DNA from: Halalkaliarchaeum desulfuricum
GTDB taxonomy: Archaea; Halobacteriota; Halobacteria; Halobacteriales; Haloferacaceae
Assembly (NCBI RefSeq): GCF_002952775.1
Contig: NZ_CP025066.1
Coordinates: 1,550,001-1,614,000, forward strand
Reading direction: 5' to 3'
DNA length: 64,000 nucleotides
The position numbers and the translations under genes are program-made. Shown one piece after another: positions 40,906 through 49,319 of this stretch. How positions within the stretch are numbered: position 1 is the stretch's first letter; every line of letters starts with the position of its first letter. The notes below the pieces were generated by a model. The model saw only the letters and a list, made by a program, of their open reading frames with translations. It was not told where the DNA came from and ran no database searches.

Positions 40906-42117
40906 ATGCTCACCCTCGAGGACGTTCTCGCAGCCGACGACCGAATCCGTGACGTCGTCCGGTGGACGCCGCTCGAGCGCTCCCACAGTTTCTCCGAAGA
41001 GACGGGTGCGGACGTGGCGCTGAAACTGGAGAACTTCCAGCGCACCGGCGCGTTCAAGATCCGTGGGGCGTTGAACCGGATCGAAACCCTTGACGACGAG
41101 CGGAAGCGGGCGGGCGTGATCACCGCCAGTGCGGGAAACCACGCGCAGGGAGTAGCGCTGGCGGCGACCCGCGCCGGCGTCGACTCCACGATCGTGATGC
41201 CGGAGTTCGCGCCGATATCGAAGGTGAAAGCGACCCGCCGGTACGGCGGGACGGTGATCCTCCACGGCGAAGACTACGACGCGGCGCAGGCGCACGCACG
41301 TGAACTCGCAAAAGCGGAGGACAGGACGTACGTCCACGCGTTCGACGACGAAGAGGTGATGGCCGGCCAGGGGACGATCGGCCTCGAGATCGTCGAAGAC
41401 TGTCCGGAGGTCGACACCGTCGTCGTCCCGATCGGGGGTGGCGGGCTGATCGCGGGGATCGCGACCGCCGTGACCGAACAGCTCGAGGACGTTCGAGTGA
41501 TCGGCGTACAGGCGGAGGGCGCCTCCTCGGCGAGGGAGTCGCTCGAACGCGGGGAGATATACGAGCGCGACCAGGTCGACACAATCGCCGACGGGATCGC
41601 GACCCGGCGAATCGGGGACAAGCCGTTCGCCGTCATGAAGGAACGCGTCGACGAGGTGGCCACCGTCACGGACCGGGAGATCGCGCTCGCGTTGACCCTG
41701 CTTTTAGAGCGGACGAAAGCGCTCGTGGAGGGGGCGGGGGCGGTGTCGCTTGCGGCGGTGCTTGCAGAGGCGTTCGACTACGAGGACGGCGAGACGATCG
41801 TTCCGGCGCTGTGTGGCGGTAACATCAACCTGAACCAGCTCACGACGGTGGTGATGCGGGGACTGGTTCAGCTGGGTCGGTATCTGAAGATCCGAACCGT
41901 GCTGAAGGATCGCCCCGGCGCGCTGCAGTCGCTGGTGGACGTCATCGCCGACAGTGGGGCGAACATCTACGCCATCCACCACGATCGGACCTCCCGGAAG
42001 GCGGCGGTCAACGCCGCGGAGGTGGAACTGGAGATCGAAACCCACGACACCGAACACGCCGAGGAGCTGATCGCAAAGCTCCGCGGGAAGGGGTATGCCG
42101 TGGACGTACTCGACTGA
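40906..42117 (+). CDS. ilvA: Threonine ammonia-lyase (threonine dehydratase) with ACT domain
   Basis: A 403-residue PLP enzyme that deaminates threonine to 2-oxobutanoate, the first step of isoleucine synthesis. The PLP lysine is K51 in RTGAFKIRGA, and the phosphate-binding glycine loop is PIGGGGLIAG. From about residue 325 an ACT-type regulatory domain follows (KIRTVLKDRPGALQSLVDVIADSGANIYAIHHDR), likely for feedback by isoleucine or valine. The ATG at 40906 matches the family start. The promoter may lie well upstream (see the element at 40726), giving an unusually long leader for a haloarchaeal gene. Confidence 0.92.
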   Translation: MLTLEDVLAADDRIRDVVRWTPLERSHSFSEETGADVALKLENFQRTGAFKIRGALNRIETLDDERKRAGVITASAGNHAQGVALAATRAGVDSTIVMPEFAPISKVKATRRYGGTVILHGEDYDAAQAHARELAKAEDRTYVHAFDDEEVMAGQGTIGLEIVEDCPEVDTVVVPIGGGGLIAGIATAVTEQLEDVRVIGVQAEGASSARESLERGEIYERDQVDTIADGIATRRIGDKPFAVMKERVDEVATVTDREIALALTLLLERTKALVEGAGAVSLAAVLAEAFDYEDGETIVPALCGGNINLNQLTTVVMRGLVQLGRYLKIRTVLKDRPGALQSLVDVIADSGANIYAIHHDRTSRKAAVNAAEVELEIETHDTEHAEELIAKLRGKGYAVDVLD

Positions 42118-42178
42118 CGGTCGCGAGCTCACACAGCGGCGGCGAAAAAGGGAACAACCCCCCGACCGGAACGGACGT

Positions 42179-43279
42179 ATGGAGTATCAGGAGCCGCAGT
42201 TCTTCGCGGTCATGCAGTACGCGTCGCGGGCGGCGGGCGACGTCATCGACATGGTGTCGGGCAATCCGGACTGGGAGCCGCCGGCGGCGCTCCGGGAGGG
42301 ACTCCGGGAGTACGCCGACGCCAGCCCCGACGAGTTCCAGTACCCGCCCAGCGAGGGGCTGCGGGAGTTGCGCGAGGAGATCGCCGCCAGACGGAACGTC
42401 GACGTCTCGCAGGTCGTCGTCACCAACGGCGCCGGCGAGGCGAACTACCTCGGGATGGCGAGTGCCCTCGACCGGGACACCGGCTCGGGCGTCGTGCTCG
42501 TAGATCCCGTCTACCCGTACTACCCGGGGAAAGCCGATATGCTCGGCGGGGAGCCCGAGTTGGTTCCGTCCCGGCGGGACGGGTCGCTGGACGTCGAGGC
42601 GATGGTCGGGGCGATCGACGACGACACCGCCTGCGTCGTGCTCAACACGCCGAACAACCCGACCGGCGCAGTGTACGACATCGACGCCGTCCGACGGGTG
42701 ATCGAAACCGCGGAGGAACACGACGCGGTGGTCGTCGTCGACGAGGTGTACGACCACTTCGACTTCGGGGGCGACTTCGAGAGCGCCCTCGCGATCGACT
42801 CGCCACACCGGATCGTCACCAGCGCGTTCTCGAAGTCGATGGCGATTACCGGCCTCCGGGTCGGGTACGCGATCCTGCCGGAGGCGCTCGTTGGCGGGGC
42901 GAAGACCCGCCACATGCTGGTAAACGTGGCGACGAGCCGGCCCGCACAGGCGGCGGTCGTGCATGCACTCCAGGAGACGGAGCCGGAGTACTACGAGCGT
43001 ACACGCCGATTGCTCTCCGAGCGCATCGACGCCTTTACCGACGCGCTCGACGCCGCCGGCGCAGCCTACACCACCCCCGAGGGGTCGTTTTACGTGCTCG
43101 CCCGGTTCGACGGCTTCCCGGGGACGATGGAGAACGTCCAGCGCCTGATCGACGAGGCCGGCGTCGCCGGCATGCCCGGCGAGACGTTCGGTTCGGCGCG
43201 GGAAGACTGGATTCGGTTCGCGCTCGTCACGCCCAGGGCGACCGAAGGCGCAAACCGGCTCGCGGAGTACTTCGAGTGA
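42179..43279 (+). CDS. PLP-dependent aminotransferase, class I/II
   Basis: A 366-residue fold-type I aminotransferase. The PLP lysine is K219 in SAFSKSMAITGLRVGY; NTPNNPTGAV and VDEVYDHFDF give the conserved asparagine and aspartate-tyrosine that bind PLP; ARFDGFPG and the SAREDWIRFALV region carry the substrate-carboxylate arginine. It belongs to the aspartate aminotransferase group, but the amino donor cannot be named. It follows ilvA by 61 bp in the same direction and could act in branched-chain or another amino acid pathway. ATG at 42179 was chosen because the family starts there; upstream codons would overlap the ilvA stop. Confidence 0.9.
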   Translation: MEYQEPQFFAVMQYASRAAGDVIDMVSGNPDWEPPAALREGLREYADASPDEFQYPPSEGLRELREEIAARRNVDVSQVVVTNGAGEANYLGMASALDRDTGSGVVLVDPVYPYYPGKADMLGGEPELVPSRRDGSLDVEAMVGAIDDDTACVVLNTPNNPTGAVYDIDAVRRVIETAEEHDAVVVVDEVYDHFDFGGDFESALAIDSPHRIVTSAFSKSMAITGLRVGYAILPEALVGGAKTRHMLVNVATSRPAQAAVVHALQETEPEYYERTRRLLSERIDAFTDALDAAGAAYTTPEGSFYVLARFDGFPGTMENVQRLIDEAGVAGMPGETFGSAREDWIRFALVTPRATEGANRLAEYFE

Positions 43280-43306
43280 CGGGAACGCGGACGCAGAACG
43301 AACCAG

Positions 43307-43627
43307 CTATTCTGCGGTGTCCGGAAGCTCGTACTCCTCGGGCGCGGGGACGTACAGGACGTCGATGGTGAAACCGAGCGCCATCGGCAGCGCGATCATC
43401 ACCGACAGCGCGACCGCGGGCGACCCCATGTCGAACCCGATGCCGAGCGGACCGGTGAACAGAAGCGTCGAGACAAACAGGGGAAACGGCGGCAACAGCA
43501 CCGAGTACACGAGCCAGCCGCCAGTGGTGTTCAGGCGGAGCCGGAAAAACCGCATCATGATCGCCGACGCGAGGGTGTGGAGCCCGAGCACCGCAAGCAG
43601 CAGGAGGAGGCTCACGACCGAAACCAT
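43307..43627 (-). CDS. Small haloarchaeal membrane protein of unknown function
   Basis: A 106-residue protein with three predicted membrane helices: VVSLLLLLAVLGLHTLASAIM, WLVYSVLLPPFPLFVSTLLFTGPLG and AVALSVMIALPMALGFTIDVLYV, and a short acidic C-terminal tail (PAPEEYELPDTAE). I recognise no functional motif; similar proteins are annotated only as membrane proteins in haloarchaea. It is convergent with the aminotransferase gene and divergent from hsp20. Confidence 0.7.
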   Translation of the reverse strand: MVSVVSLLLLLAVLGLHTLASAIMMRFFRLRLNTTGGWLVYSVLLPPFPLFVSTLLFTGPLGIGFDMGSPAVALSVMIALPMALGFTIDVLYVPAPEEYELPDTAE

Positions 43628-43728
43628 ACCCGCCGTACGGCCGCGATGCTTTTCTCCCTGTCGGAGCGCGTTCGGCGTCTCGAGGGTCGGCGGCGTCCGG
43701 CCGGTACCGCCGAGAAGCGAACCCTTAT

Positions 43729-43742
43729 GGGTGAAAACACCC
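43729..43742. promoter_or_regulatory. Inverted repeat in the hsp20 promoter
   Basis: GGGTG-AAAA-CACCC lies directly after the TATA-like CCCTTATG (43722-43729) and 11 bp before the hsp20 ATG at 43754. This is where a repressor would block archaeal transcription initiation; heat-shock genes in archaea are often controlled this way. Confidence 0.5.
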
Positions 43743-43753
43743 TACCTTGACGT

Positions 43754-44122
43754 ATGAGAAGGGACGACCGCGACGACCCGTTCGGCGACATTTTCGACGA
43801 GATCGAACGGATGATGAACGAGGTGACCGGCGGTGGCGACGACCCTGGCTTCGGGACGGAAACACACGTCGACGTGTACACCGAGGAGGACGGCGTCCGG
43901 CTGGTCGCAGACCTCCCCGGCGTCTCGAAGGAGGACATCAACCTCCAGTGTGACGGGGAGATTCTCACCATCAGCGCCGCCAGCACGCGCCGGGAGTACG
44001 ACGAACGGATCCGGCTCCCCGTCCGGGTGGACGAACACTCCGCGAGCGCCCGGTTCAACAACGGCGTCCTCGAGGTGGAGTTCGACCGGGCCGACGACTC
44101 CGCGTCGATCGACCTGAACTAG
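43754..44122 (+). CDS. Hsp20/alpha-crystallin small heat-shock protein
   Basis: A 122-residue small heat-shock chaperone that holds unfolding proteins. The alpha-crystallin domain runs from about residue 38 to 118: VDVYTEEDGVRLVADLPGVSKEDINLQCDGEILTISAAS, EYDERIRLPVRVDEHSASARFNNGVLEVEFDR. The N-terminal arm is short and acidic (MRRDDRDDPFGDIFDEIERMMNEVTGG). The C-terminal IxI motif is only weakly represented (SIDLN). The promoter has a TATA element and an inverted repeat within 32 bp of the ATG, fitting stress-regulated leaderless expression. Confidence 0.92.
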   Translation: MRRDDRDDPFGDIFDEIERMMNEVTGGGDDPGFGTETHVDVYTEEDGVRLVADLPGVSKEDINLQCDGEILTISAASTRREYDERIRLPVRVDEHSASARFNNGVLEVEFDRADDSASIDLN

Positions 44123-44134
44123 CTGCTGCTCGTT

Positions 44135-44172
44135 TTCGTTCCACCGTCCCGGGTTCGTTCCACCGTCCCGGG
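44135..44172. repeat. 19-bp tandem duplication downstream of hsp20
   Basis: The 19-mer beginning TTCGTTCCACCG occurs twice without a gap (44135-44153 and 44154-44172), followed by another TTCGT. It lies in the gap between hsp20 and the convergent ATP-grasp gene, and may be a recent slippage duplication. Confidence 0.6.
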
Positions 44173-44213
44173 TTCGTAGGGCAGTCACGAGGATCGTCTG
44201 CACGTCCAGTCCC

Positions 44214-45074
44214 TTACTCGTCTGCGACGTCCCGAATCAGTACCGCGAGTCGGTCGTAAAACCCAGGATCGTACTTCTCGGCGTCGTCGACGGTGGGACG
44301 TGCGTTCGTCTCGTTGACGACCCACCTGTCGTCGGTCCGAAGCAGGTCTACGCCGAGATAGCGGATTCCGAGTGTCCCTGCCGCATTCCGGGCGAGTTGG
44401 CGGGCCCGCTCCGGGAGATCGACACCGACTGCCTCGCCGCCGCGGTGGACGTTGTGTTTCCATCGCCCGGCATCCCGCCCGGAAGACGGTAGTTGGCGCT
44501 CGACAGCGCCGACGACGTCGCCGTCGAGGACCATCGCCCGGTAGTCTCTCGCCCCCGGGAGAAACTCCTGGATCAGGTAGGACCGATCGTCGGTCGCCGG
44601 GAACTCGTGGATGAGATTCAGATAGTCCAGAACGCCCGCAAGCGAGTCGGGATCTTCGACGCGAACGATCCCTTCGCCACGGGTCGTCGAGTTGGGCTTG
44701 ACCACGAGGGGAAAGCCGATCTCCCGGGCGGCGTCGACGACGGCGTCTCTGTCTGCCGGGTTCGAAACGTATCGCGTCTCCGGGATCGGGAGTCCAGCGT
44801 CGGCGAGTCTGGCGTACACTTCGGCTTTGTTCCGCGAGGTCGAAACCACATCCCTGTCGTTCACCCACGGGACGGACAGCGACGCGTCGATCACCCCACC
44901 TTCCGAGAGCCTGGAGGGATACACGAATCCGACGTCGAACGTCCCGGTCCTGAAAGGAAGGCGAACGACGTCCCCCTCGATGGACACGTAACCGAGTTCG
45001 ATTCCTCGCTCCTCCAGCGGAGTACCGATCCGCTCATAGGTCTCCTCTTTCGTGGACATCGCCAGCCGGAGCAT
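44214..45074 (-). CDS. RimK-family ATP-grasp ligase
   Basis: A 286-residue ATP-grasp protein that would join a carboxylate to an amine with ATP. The preATP-grasp part (residues 1-90) is followed by SRNKAEVYARLADAGLPIPETRYV, the small ATP-grasp subdomain FPLVVKPNSTTRGEGIVRV, and YLIQEFLPGARDYRAMVLDGDVVGAVER with the conserved lysine/glutamate pattern; WVVNETNARPTVDDAEKY holds the Mg-binding N-E-x-N. Members modify ribosomal protein S6, make lysine/ornithine intermediates on LysW, or make mixed peptides; substrate here is unknown. The ATG at 45074 sits 26-30 bp from a TATA element shared with the tautomerase gene. Confidence 0.88.
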   Translation of the reverse strand: MLRLAMSTKEETYERIGTPLEERGIELGYVSIEGDVVRLPFRTGTFDVGFVYPSRLSEGGVIDASLSVPWVNDRDVVSTSRNKAEVYARLADAGLPIPETRYVSNPADRDAVVDAAREIGFPLVVKPNSTTRGEGIVRVEDPDSLAGVLDYLNLIHEFPATDDRSYLIQEFLPGARDYRAMVLDGDVVGAVERQLPSSGRDAGRWKHNVHRGGEAVGVDLPERARQLARNAAGTLGIRYLGVDLLRTDDRWVVNETNARPTVDDAEKYDPGFYDRLAVLIRDVADE

Positions 45075-45099
45075 TCCATTTCCTGTGGTGGGCCGTCCG

Positions 45100-45106
45100 T
45101 ATTAAC
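45100..45106. promoter_or_regulatory. TATA element shared by divergent ATP-grasp and tautomerase genes
   Basis: TATTAAC at 45100-45106 is centred between the start codons at 45074 (leftward) and 45134 (rightward), each about 30 bp away. No other TATA-like sequence is seen in the 59-bp gap, so both leaderless transcripts probably use it. Confidence 0.6.
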
Positions 45107-45133
45107 AGTTCTCGCCGCGTAGCCACGGTGGAA

Positions 45134-45517
45134 ATGCCCTTGCTTTCGATCACGACGAACAAACGGATCGATCCCGACGCGAAACAGTTGTTCTCGGCGT
45201 CGCTTGCCGAAACCTACGCCGAGGTGATGGACAGCGAAACCGGATACCTGGCGGTGAAACACGATTCGGTCGACCGTGGAGATCTCTGGCTCGGACGCGC
45301 AGGTGGATCCAAGGGAGACGTGGTCCTCCTCGAGGCCGACGTTCGAGCGGGGCGGTCGGTCGAACGGCGGCGCGCGTTCGTACTCGAGTTCATCGAGACG
45401 GTACACGAGAAGTGGGACGTCCCTGCCTCGAACGTGAAGGTAGTCTTCACCGAACACGACGGGACCCACATGATGGGACACGACCGCGTCGGCGGCGACT
45501 GGAAACCCGAAGGGTAA
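45134..45517 (+). CDS. Tautomerase/MIF superfamily protein
   Basis: A 127-residue protein of the 4-oxalocrotonate tautomerase/MIF fold. After removal of methionine the mature protein begins with proline (MPLLSITTN), the catalytic general base of the superfamily; this decides the ATG at 45134 over a GTG two codons upstream. The first beta-alpha-beta unit (residues 2-60, with LFSASLAETYAEVMD) and the second (VVLLEADVRAGRSVERRRAFVLEFIETVHEKWDV) give the duplicated layout of MIF-type proteins, ending in VKVVFTEHDGTHMMG. The substrate is unknown. Shares a TATA box with the divergent ATP-grasp gene. Confidence 0.83.
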   Translation: MPLLSITTNKRIDPDAKQLFSASLAETYAEVMDSETGYLAVKHDSVDRGDLWLGRAGGSKGDVVLLEADVRAGRSVERRRAFVLEFIETVHEKWDVPASNVKVVFTEHDGTHMMGHDRVGGDWKPEG

Positions 45518-45579
45518 CGCCTAGAAGGGGGTACCGCCTCGGAGAAGCCGATTCGAAAATCAGGTAGCGACCACGAAAA

Positions 45580-46110
45580 TTACGCGACGAGCAGCTTCTC
45601 GCCCTTCTCGACGACGATCCGGCAGGGCGGGGAGATCTTGTTGTACGCGCGCCGGAACGCCTCCTTTACGGTGTCGGCGTCCTCGGGGTGGCAGTAGGCG
45701 GTAAACACCGGCTCGTCGGCGCCGATACGGGCGGCGGTGCCGACAGGCTTGCCGAACGACTGGCGCATCCCGTCGGAGACGCGGTCCGCGCCCGCGCCGG
45801 TCGCCTGCTTGTTCTCCCGGATCACGTGGTGGGGGAACTTCCGGAGCACCATCTTGTAGTTCTCCTGGTCGATCTCCTGCAGCAGGTGGCGGTTGGCCGA
45901 CAGGCGGGCCGACTCGAGGGCGCCGTGACGGAGCTGGACCTCCTCTTCGACCCGGAGGCTGATATGGATCGGGTAGTCATCCGGATCCGACTGCAGGTTG
46001 CCCATGTTGTGCTGTGCGATCTTCGATCCCGGGACCCCAGTGACGTACTCCCGACGGGTGTACGCCGGTTTGCTGATCTCCCGGTACATGGAGGCGGGTT
46101 TGTCTGACAT
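45580..46110 (-). CDS. rpl10e: Large-subunit ribosomal protein uL16 (archaeal L10e)
   Basis: A 176-residue ribosomal protein that packs near the peptidyl-transferase centre and tRNA acceptor arm. The archaeal L10e pattern is complete: [31 protein letters not shown] at the N-terminus, [72 protein letters not shown] in the core, and the beta C-terminus [31 protein letters not shown]. The length agrees with the family. TATA-like GGTTTATTCG is about 33 bp upstream (read leftward). Confidence 0.97.
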   Translation of the reverse strand: MSDKPASMYREISKPAYTRREYVTGVPGSKIAQHNMGNLQSDPDDYPIHISLRVEEEVQLRHGALESARLSANRHLLQEIDQENYKMVLRKFPHHVIRENKQATGAGADRVSDGMRQSFGKPVGTAARIGADEPVFTAYCHPEDADTVKEAFRRAYNKISPPCRIVVEKGEKLLVA

Positions 46111-46230
46111 GGTTACTTGCCCGGAGAATCGCTCGTGGCGCGAATAAACCCTTCGAAAGCCCGAAGCGGGGGGTGTGGCGACGTGATACCGACTTGCGCC
46201 GGTCGGCTGTCCCCCGCCGAACGGAGCGCG

Positions 46231-47157
46231 TCACGCGTCGGGATAGGGGATCTCGATGCGCCGGCCGTCGTCCGGGACGAACGCGTTCTCGAATATCGAC
46301 CGCGCTTCGCGCTCGATCGGCGAGGGGTCCCCGGCATACCGCGATGAGATGTGCACGAGCGCGAGCCGCTTTGCGCCCGCCAGGTCGGCGATCCGGGCGG
46401 CCTCCCTCCCCGTCGAGTGGGCGGTCTCGCGGGCCCGGTCGGCGTAGTCGGAGGCGAACGTCGCGTCGTGAACGAGCAGGTCGGCGTTCTCGGCAGCCTC
46501 GACCGTCTCGTCGACCGGTCGGGTGTCGCCGGTGTAGACGAACCGCCGCCCAGGGCGGGGCTCGCCGACCACCTGCTCCGGCTGGATGACCCGTCCGTCG
46601 TCGAGTTCGACGGGATCCCCCTCGTGCAGCCGGCCGTACGCCGGTCCCGGCGGGATTCCGAGCTCCTCTTCGGCCTTCTGCCGGTCGAACTTGCCCGGCC
46701 GGTCGTCCTCGATCAGGGCGTACCCTTGCGCTCTAGTGCGGTGGTTCGTCCGGAACGCGCGAACCTCGTACTCCGCGGCGCGCAAGGCGACGTTTCCCGG
46801 GGATACCTCGTTTACCCGGATCGGGAATCCGGGGTCGTGGCCGCCGGTGCGCAAAAGCGACTTCACGTGGTTGCGGGTGCCGGGCGGGCAGTGGATCGTA
46901 AGCGACTCCGACCGGTCGTTGAAGTCCCACGTCTGGACCAGCCCGGGGAGACCGAGGATGTGATCGCCGTGGAGGTGAGTGAAAAAGACGTGCGAGACCG
47001 AAAACCCGGTGCCGAACCGCATCATCTGCCGCTGGGTTCCCTCGCCGCAGTCGAACAGCAGCCGGTCGCCCTCGCGGTTGGCCAGGATCGCGCTCGGGCC
47101 CCGTTCCGTCGTCGGGACGGCGCCGCCAGTCCCGAGGAACGTCACACGGAAAGACAT
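46231..47157 (-). CDS. rnz: Ribonuclease Z (tRNA 3'-end endonuclease)
   Basis: A 308-residue metallo-beta-lactamase nuclease that removes 3' trailers from pre-tRNA. It starts MSFRVTFLGTGGAVPTTERG, with LFDCGEGTQRQMMRF and the zinc motif FTHLHGDHILGLPGL (HxHxDH). The flexible-arm (exosite) segment is short, around LEEELGIPPGPAYGRLHEGDPV, as in the short RNase Z form. VYTGDTRPVDETVEAAENADLLVHDATFASD and AHSTGREAARIADLAGAKRLALVHISSRYAGD supply the remaining metal ligands. The ATG at 47157 has a TATA-like GTTTAAAAG about 24 bp upstream. Confidence 0.96.
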   Translation of the reverse strand: MSFRVTFLGTGGAVPTTERGPSAILANREGDRLLFDCGEGTQRQMMRFGTGFSVSHVFFTHLHGDHILGLPGLVQTWDFNDRSESLTIHCPPGTRNHVKSLLRTGGHDPGFPIRVNEVSPGNVALRAAEYEVRAFRTNHRTRAQGYALIEDDRPGKFDRQKAEEELGIPPGPAYGRLHEGDPVELDDGRVIQPEQVVGEPRPGRRFVYTGDTRPVDETVEAAENADLLVHDATFASDYADRARETAHSTGREAARIADLAGAKRLALVHISSRYAGDPSPIEREARSIFENAFVPDDGRRIEIPYPDA

Positions 47158-47254
47158 GAACGTCACTCCGTGGGCGTCTTTTAAACCGGTGTCGGATCCG
47201 TCAGACCACATCGAATCGACCGATTGATATCCGTCGGACGGCAAAAACCAGCCG

Positions 47255-48301
47255 ATGGACGGCCCGCTGTGGACCGAACGGCACGCCCCGACGCTCGAGG
47301 AGCTCCCCCAGAGTGAGGCCCGCGAGAAGCTCACTCGGGCGGTCGACGAGCCGATGAACCTGATCGTACAGGGGCCACGCGGGGTCGGGAAGACCGCGGC
47401 GGTGCGGGCGCTGGCCCGCCGCACCCACGAGGACCCCGACGCCGACCTCATCGAGATCAACGTCGCGGATTTCTTCTCCCGGAGCAAAAAACAGATCCGC
47501 GAGGACCCTCGGTTCGCGTCGTTCCTGACGGGTCGCTCCCGGATGGCGAAACGGGACATGATAAACCACGTGCTCAAGGAATCGGCGAGCCACGCCCCCG
47601 TTTCGGGATCGTTCAAGACGATTTCGCTGGACAACGCCGAGGAGATCCGCGAGGACTTCCAGCAGGCGCTGCGCCGGGTGATGGAGAAACACCACCGGAC
47701 GACCCAGTTCGTCATCACGACCCGCCAGCCAACGAAGCTGATCCCGCCGATCAGGTCGCGGTGTTTCCCGATCCGCCTGCGCGCCCCCACGGCCGAAGAG
47801 ACGATGGACGTGCTCGCCCGGATCTGCGAGGCCGAGGAGATCCCGTACGACGACGACGGCCTGGAGTTCGTCGCGAGCGCTGCCGGCGGGAACCTCCGTC
47901 GGGCGGTGTTGAGCGCGCAGGCGACCGCCGTCGCACAGGGGGAGCTGACGATGACCGCCGCCTACGAGGCGCTCGGCGAGGTCGGCGACGACGAGGCGGT
48001 CCGGACGGCGCTGGCGGCCGCAAAGGAAGGCGACCTCTCGACGACCAGATCCGAACTCGACGACCTGCTCGACGAGGGGTACGGCGGCCAGGAACTGCTC
48101 CGGGAGCTGTTGCGGGTGGCCCGGTCGGGGTCGAACTACGGCGGCCGGGAACTGGCCCGCCTCCACCGGCTCGCCGGCGACGCCGACCGCGACATCGCGG
48201 AGGGAACTGACGACCTGGTGCATCTCACCCACCTGCTTGCGGCGTGGGGACAGGGCCGAGAGTCGCTGGATCCGCCGCCGATCGGCGCCGAGGGACCATG
48301 A
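47255..48301 (+). CDS. rfcC: Replication factor C small-subunit paralogue (RfcC-like)
   Basis: A 348-residue AAA+ clamp-loader subunit that helps load the PCNA sliding clamp. Walker A is GPRGVGKT (residues 40-47), the arginine-finger SRC motif is present (S168-R169-C170), and the collar domain follows (YGGQELLRELLRVARSGSNYGG). The Walker B box, DEAD in active RFC small subunits, reads LDNAEE at 125-130, so its own ATP hydrolysis may be reduced or absent, as in regulatory clamp-loader subunits. The next gene starts inside the stop codon (ATGA), so translation is coupled to archaetidylserine decarboxylase, an unexpected partner. Confidence 0.87.
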   Translation: MDGPLWTERHAPTLEELPQSEAREKLTRAVDEPMNLIVQGPRGVGKTAAVRALARRTHEDPDADLIEINVADFFSRSKKQIREDPRFASFLTGRSRMAKRDMINHVLKESASHAPVSGSFKTISLDNAEEIREDFQQALRRVMEKHHRTTQFVITTRQPTKLIPPIRSRCFPIRLRAPTAEETMDVLARICEAEEIPYDDDGLEFVASAAGGNLRRAVLSAQATAVAQGELTMTAAYEALGEVGDDEAVRTALAAAKEGDLSTTRSELDDLLDEGYGGQELLRELLRVARSGSNYGGRELARLHRLAGDADRDIAEGTDDLVHLTHLLAAWGQGRESLDPPPIGAEGP

Positions 48302-48942
48302 CCGTCCCGGACTGGCTCCAGGCGGACCGCCTTCCCCGCGTGGCGGTGGCCCCCGGTGCGTGGCGGTACGCCGTCCCGCTGTTTGCACTCGGTCTCCTAC
48401 TACCGACGGCACCATTGCTCGCAGTCGTGGGACTGGCGGGGGGCGTCGCTGTGCTGTGGTTCCACCGCGATCCACCCCGGGATCCGCCGGGGGGCGGGTT
48501 CGTCTCGCCGGCCGACGGCCGGGTGTCGGTGCTCCGGACCGAGGGCGATCGGGTCCGCGTGGGGGTGTTCCTCAACGTCACCGATGTCCACGTCTGTCGG
48601 GCGCCGGCCGAAGGCGTCGTCGAGGCTCTCGAGCATCGTGCCGGCGCCCACCGTCCCGCGTTTTCGAAGGGTTCCGAGCGGAACGAGCGCGTCGACGTCG
48701 ACTGCGGGGACTACGAAGTAAGTCTCATCGCGGGCGCGTTTGCCCGCCGGATCCACCCGTACGTCGAGTCGGGCGATCGGCTTCGCCGGGGCGAACGCGT
48801 CGGCCACGTCTCTTTCGGCTCGCGTGCGGACGTGTTGCTTCCGCCGGAGGTCGATCGCGAGGACGTCCGGGTTCGGAAGGGTGACCGAGTTCGCGCCGGC
48901 GAGACGGTGATCGCGCCGGGCCCTGCATCGAAGCCTTTATAA
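48298..48942 (+). CDS. Archaetidylserine decarboxylase (phosphatidylserine decarboxylase family)
   Basis: A 214-residue Psd-family enzyme that makes archaetidylethanolamine; in haloarchaea it also supplies the lipid for archaeosortase-linked protein anchoring. Family blocks: VLWFHRDPPRDPP, GFVSPADGRVSVLR, VFLNVTDVHVCRAPAEGVVEALEHRAGAH, and the self-cleavage site FGSR, where S175 becomes the pyruvoyl group. The first 45 residues contain two hydrophobic segments for membrane association. Its ATG overlaps the clamp-loader stop by four bases. The short form of the enzyme agrees with archaeal and bacterial short Psd proteins. Confidence 0.9.
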   Translation: MTVPDWLQADRLPRVAVAPGAWRYAVPLFALGLLLPTAPLLAVVGLAGGVAVLWFHRDPPRDPPGGGFVSPADGRVSVLRTEGDRVRVGVFLNVTDVHVCRAPAEGVVEALEHRAGAHRPAFSKGSERNERVDVDCGDYEVSLIAGAFARRIHPYVESGDRLRRGERVGHVSFGSRADVLLPPEVDREDVRVRKGDRVRAGETVIAPGPASKPL

Positions 48943-49011
48943 GCAGACTTCAGTGGTTGAGAAGTCGACAAAGCTTTATCTTACAGCCGGACGGAACCGA
49001 AGTTACCGCCT

Positions 49012-49233
49012 ATGGATCCGGAAACACTCCAGTCGAAGATCGAAGAGAGCGGCGAAGTGATGGTCAACGTCGAAGAGTTCGAGGTTCCACTCGAGTTGCA
49101 CATTCACGACACGACGTTCGACGGGAGCCAGGTGACCCTCGAACTGGCTGACGGAGAGCTCATCTTCGACACCGACGACGTGACGGGCTACTGGAAGCAC
49201 TACCACAGCCTGGCCGATTACGGCCTCGAATAG
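49012..49233 (+). CDS. Small acidic haloarchaeal protein, function unknown
   Basis: A 73-residue protein, MDPETLQSKIEESGEVMVNVEEFEVPLELHIHDTTFDG and onwards, predicted to be mostly beta strands with a C-terminal GYWKHYHSLADYGLE rich in aromatic residues and histidines. I do not recognise a family with known function. The start is supported by a TATA-like GCTTTATCTT about 30 bp upstream; another TATA-like CCTTTATAAG lies about 55 bp upstream. It stands alone between the Psd gene and a DUF7091 gene, each with its own promoter-like sequence. Confidence 0.68.
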   Translation: MDPETLQSKIEESGEVMVNVEEFEVPLELHIHDTTFDGSQVTLELADGELIFDTDDVTGYWKHYHSLADYGLE

Positions 49234-49319
49234 TCGGAACCGCGTTCCGACCGCCGACGCGGCGTTTTCTTCGGAGCCGTCATCCACTCTTATAAGTTCG
49301 GCCAGCCGCAAGACCATGT

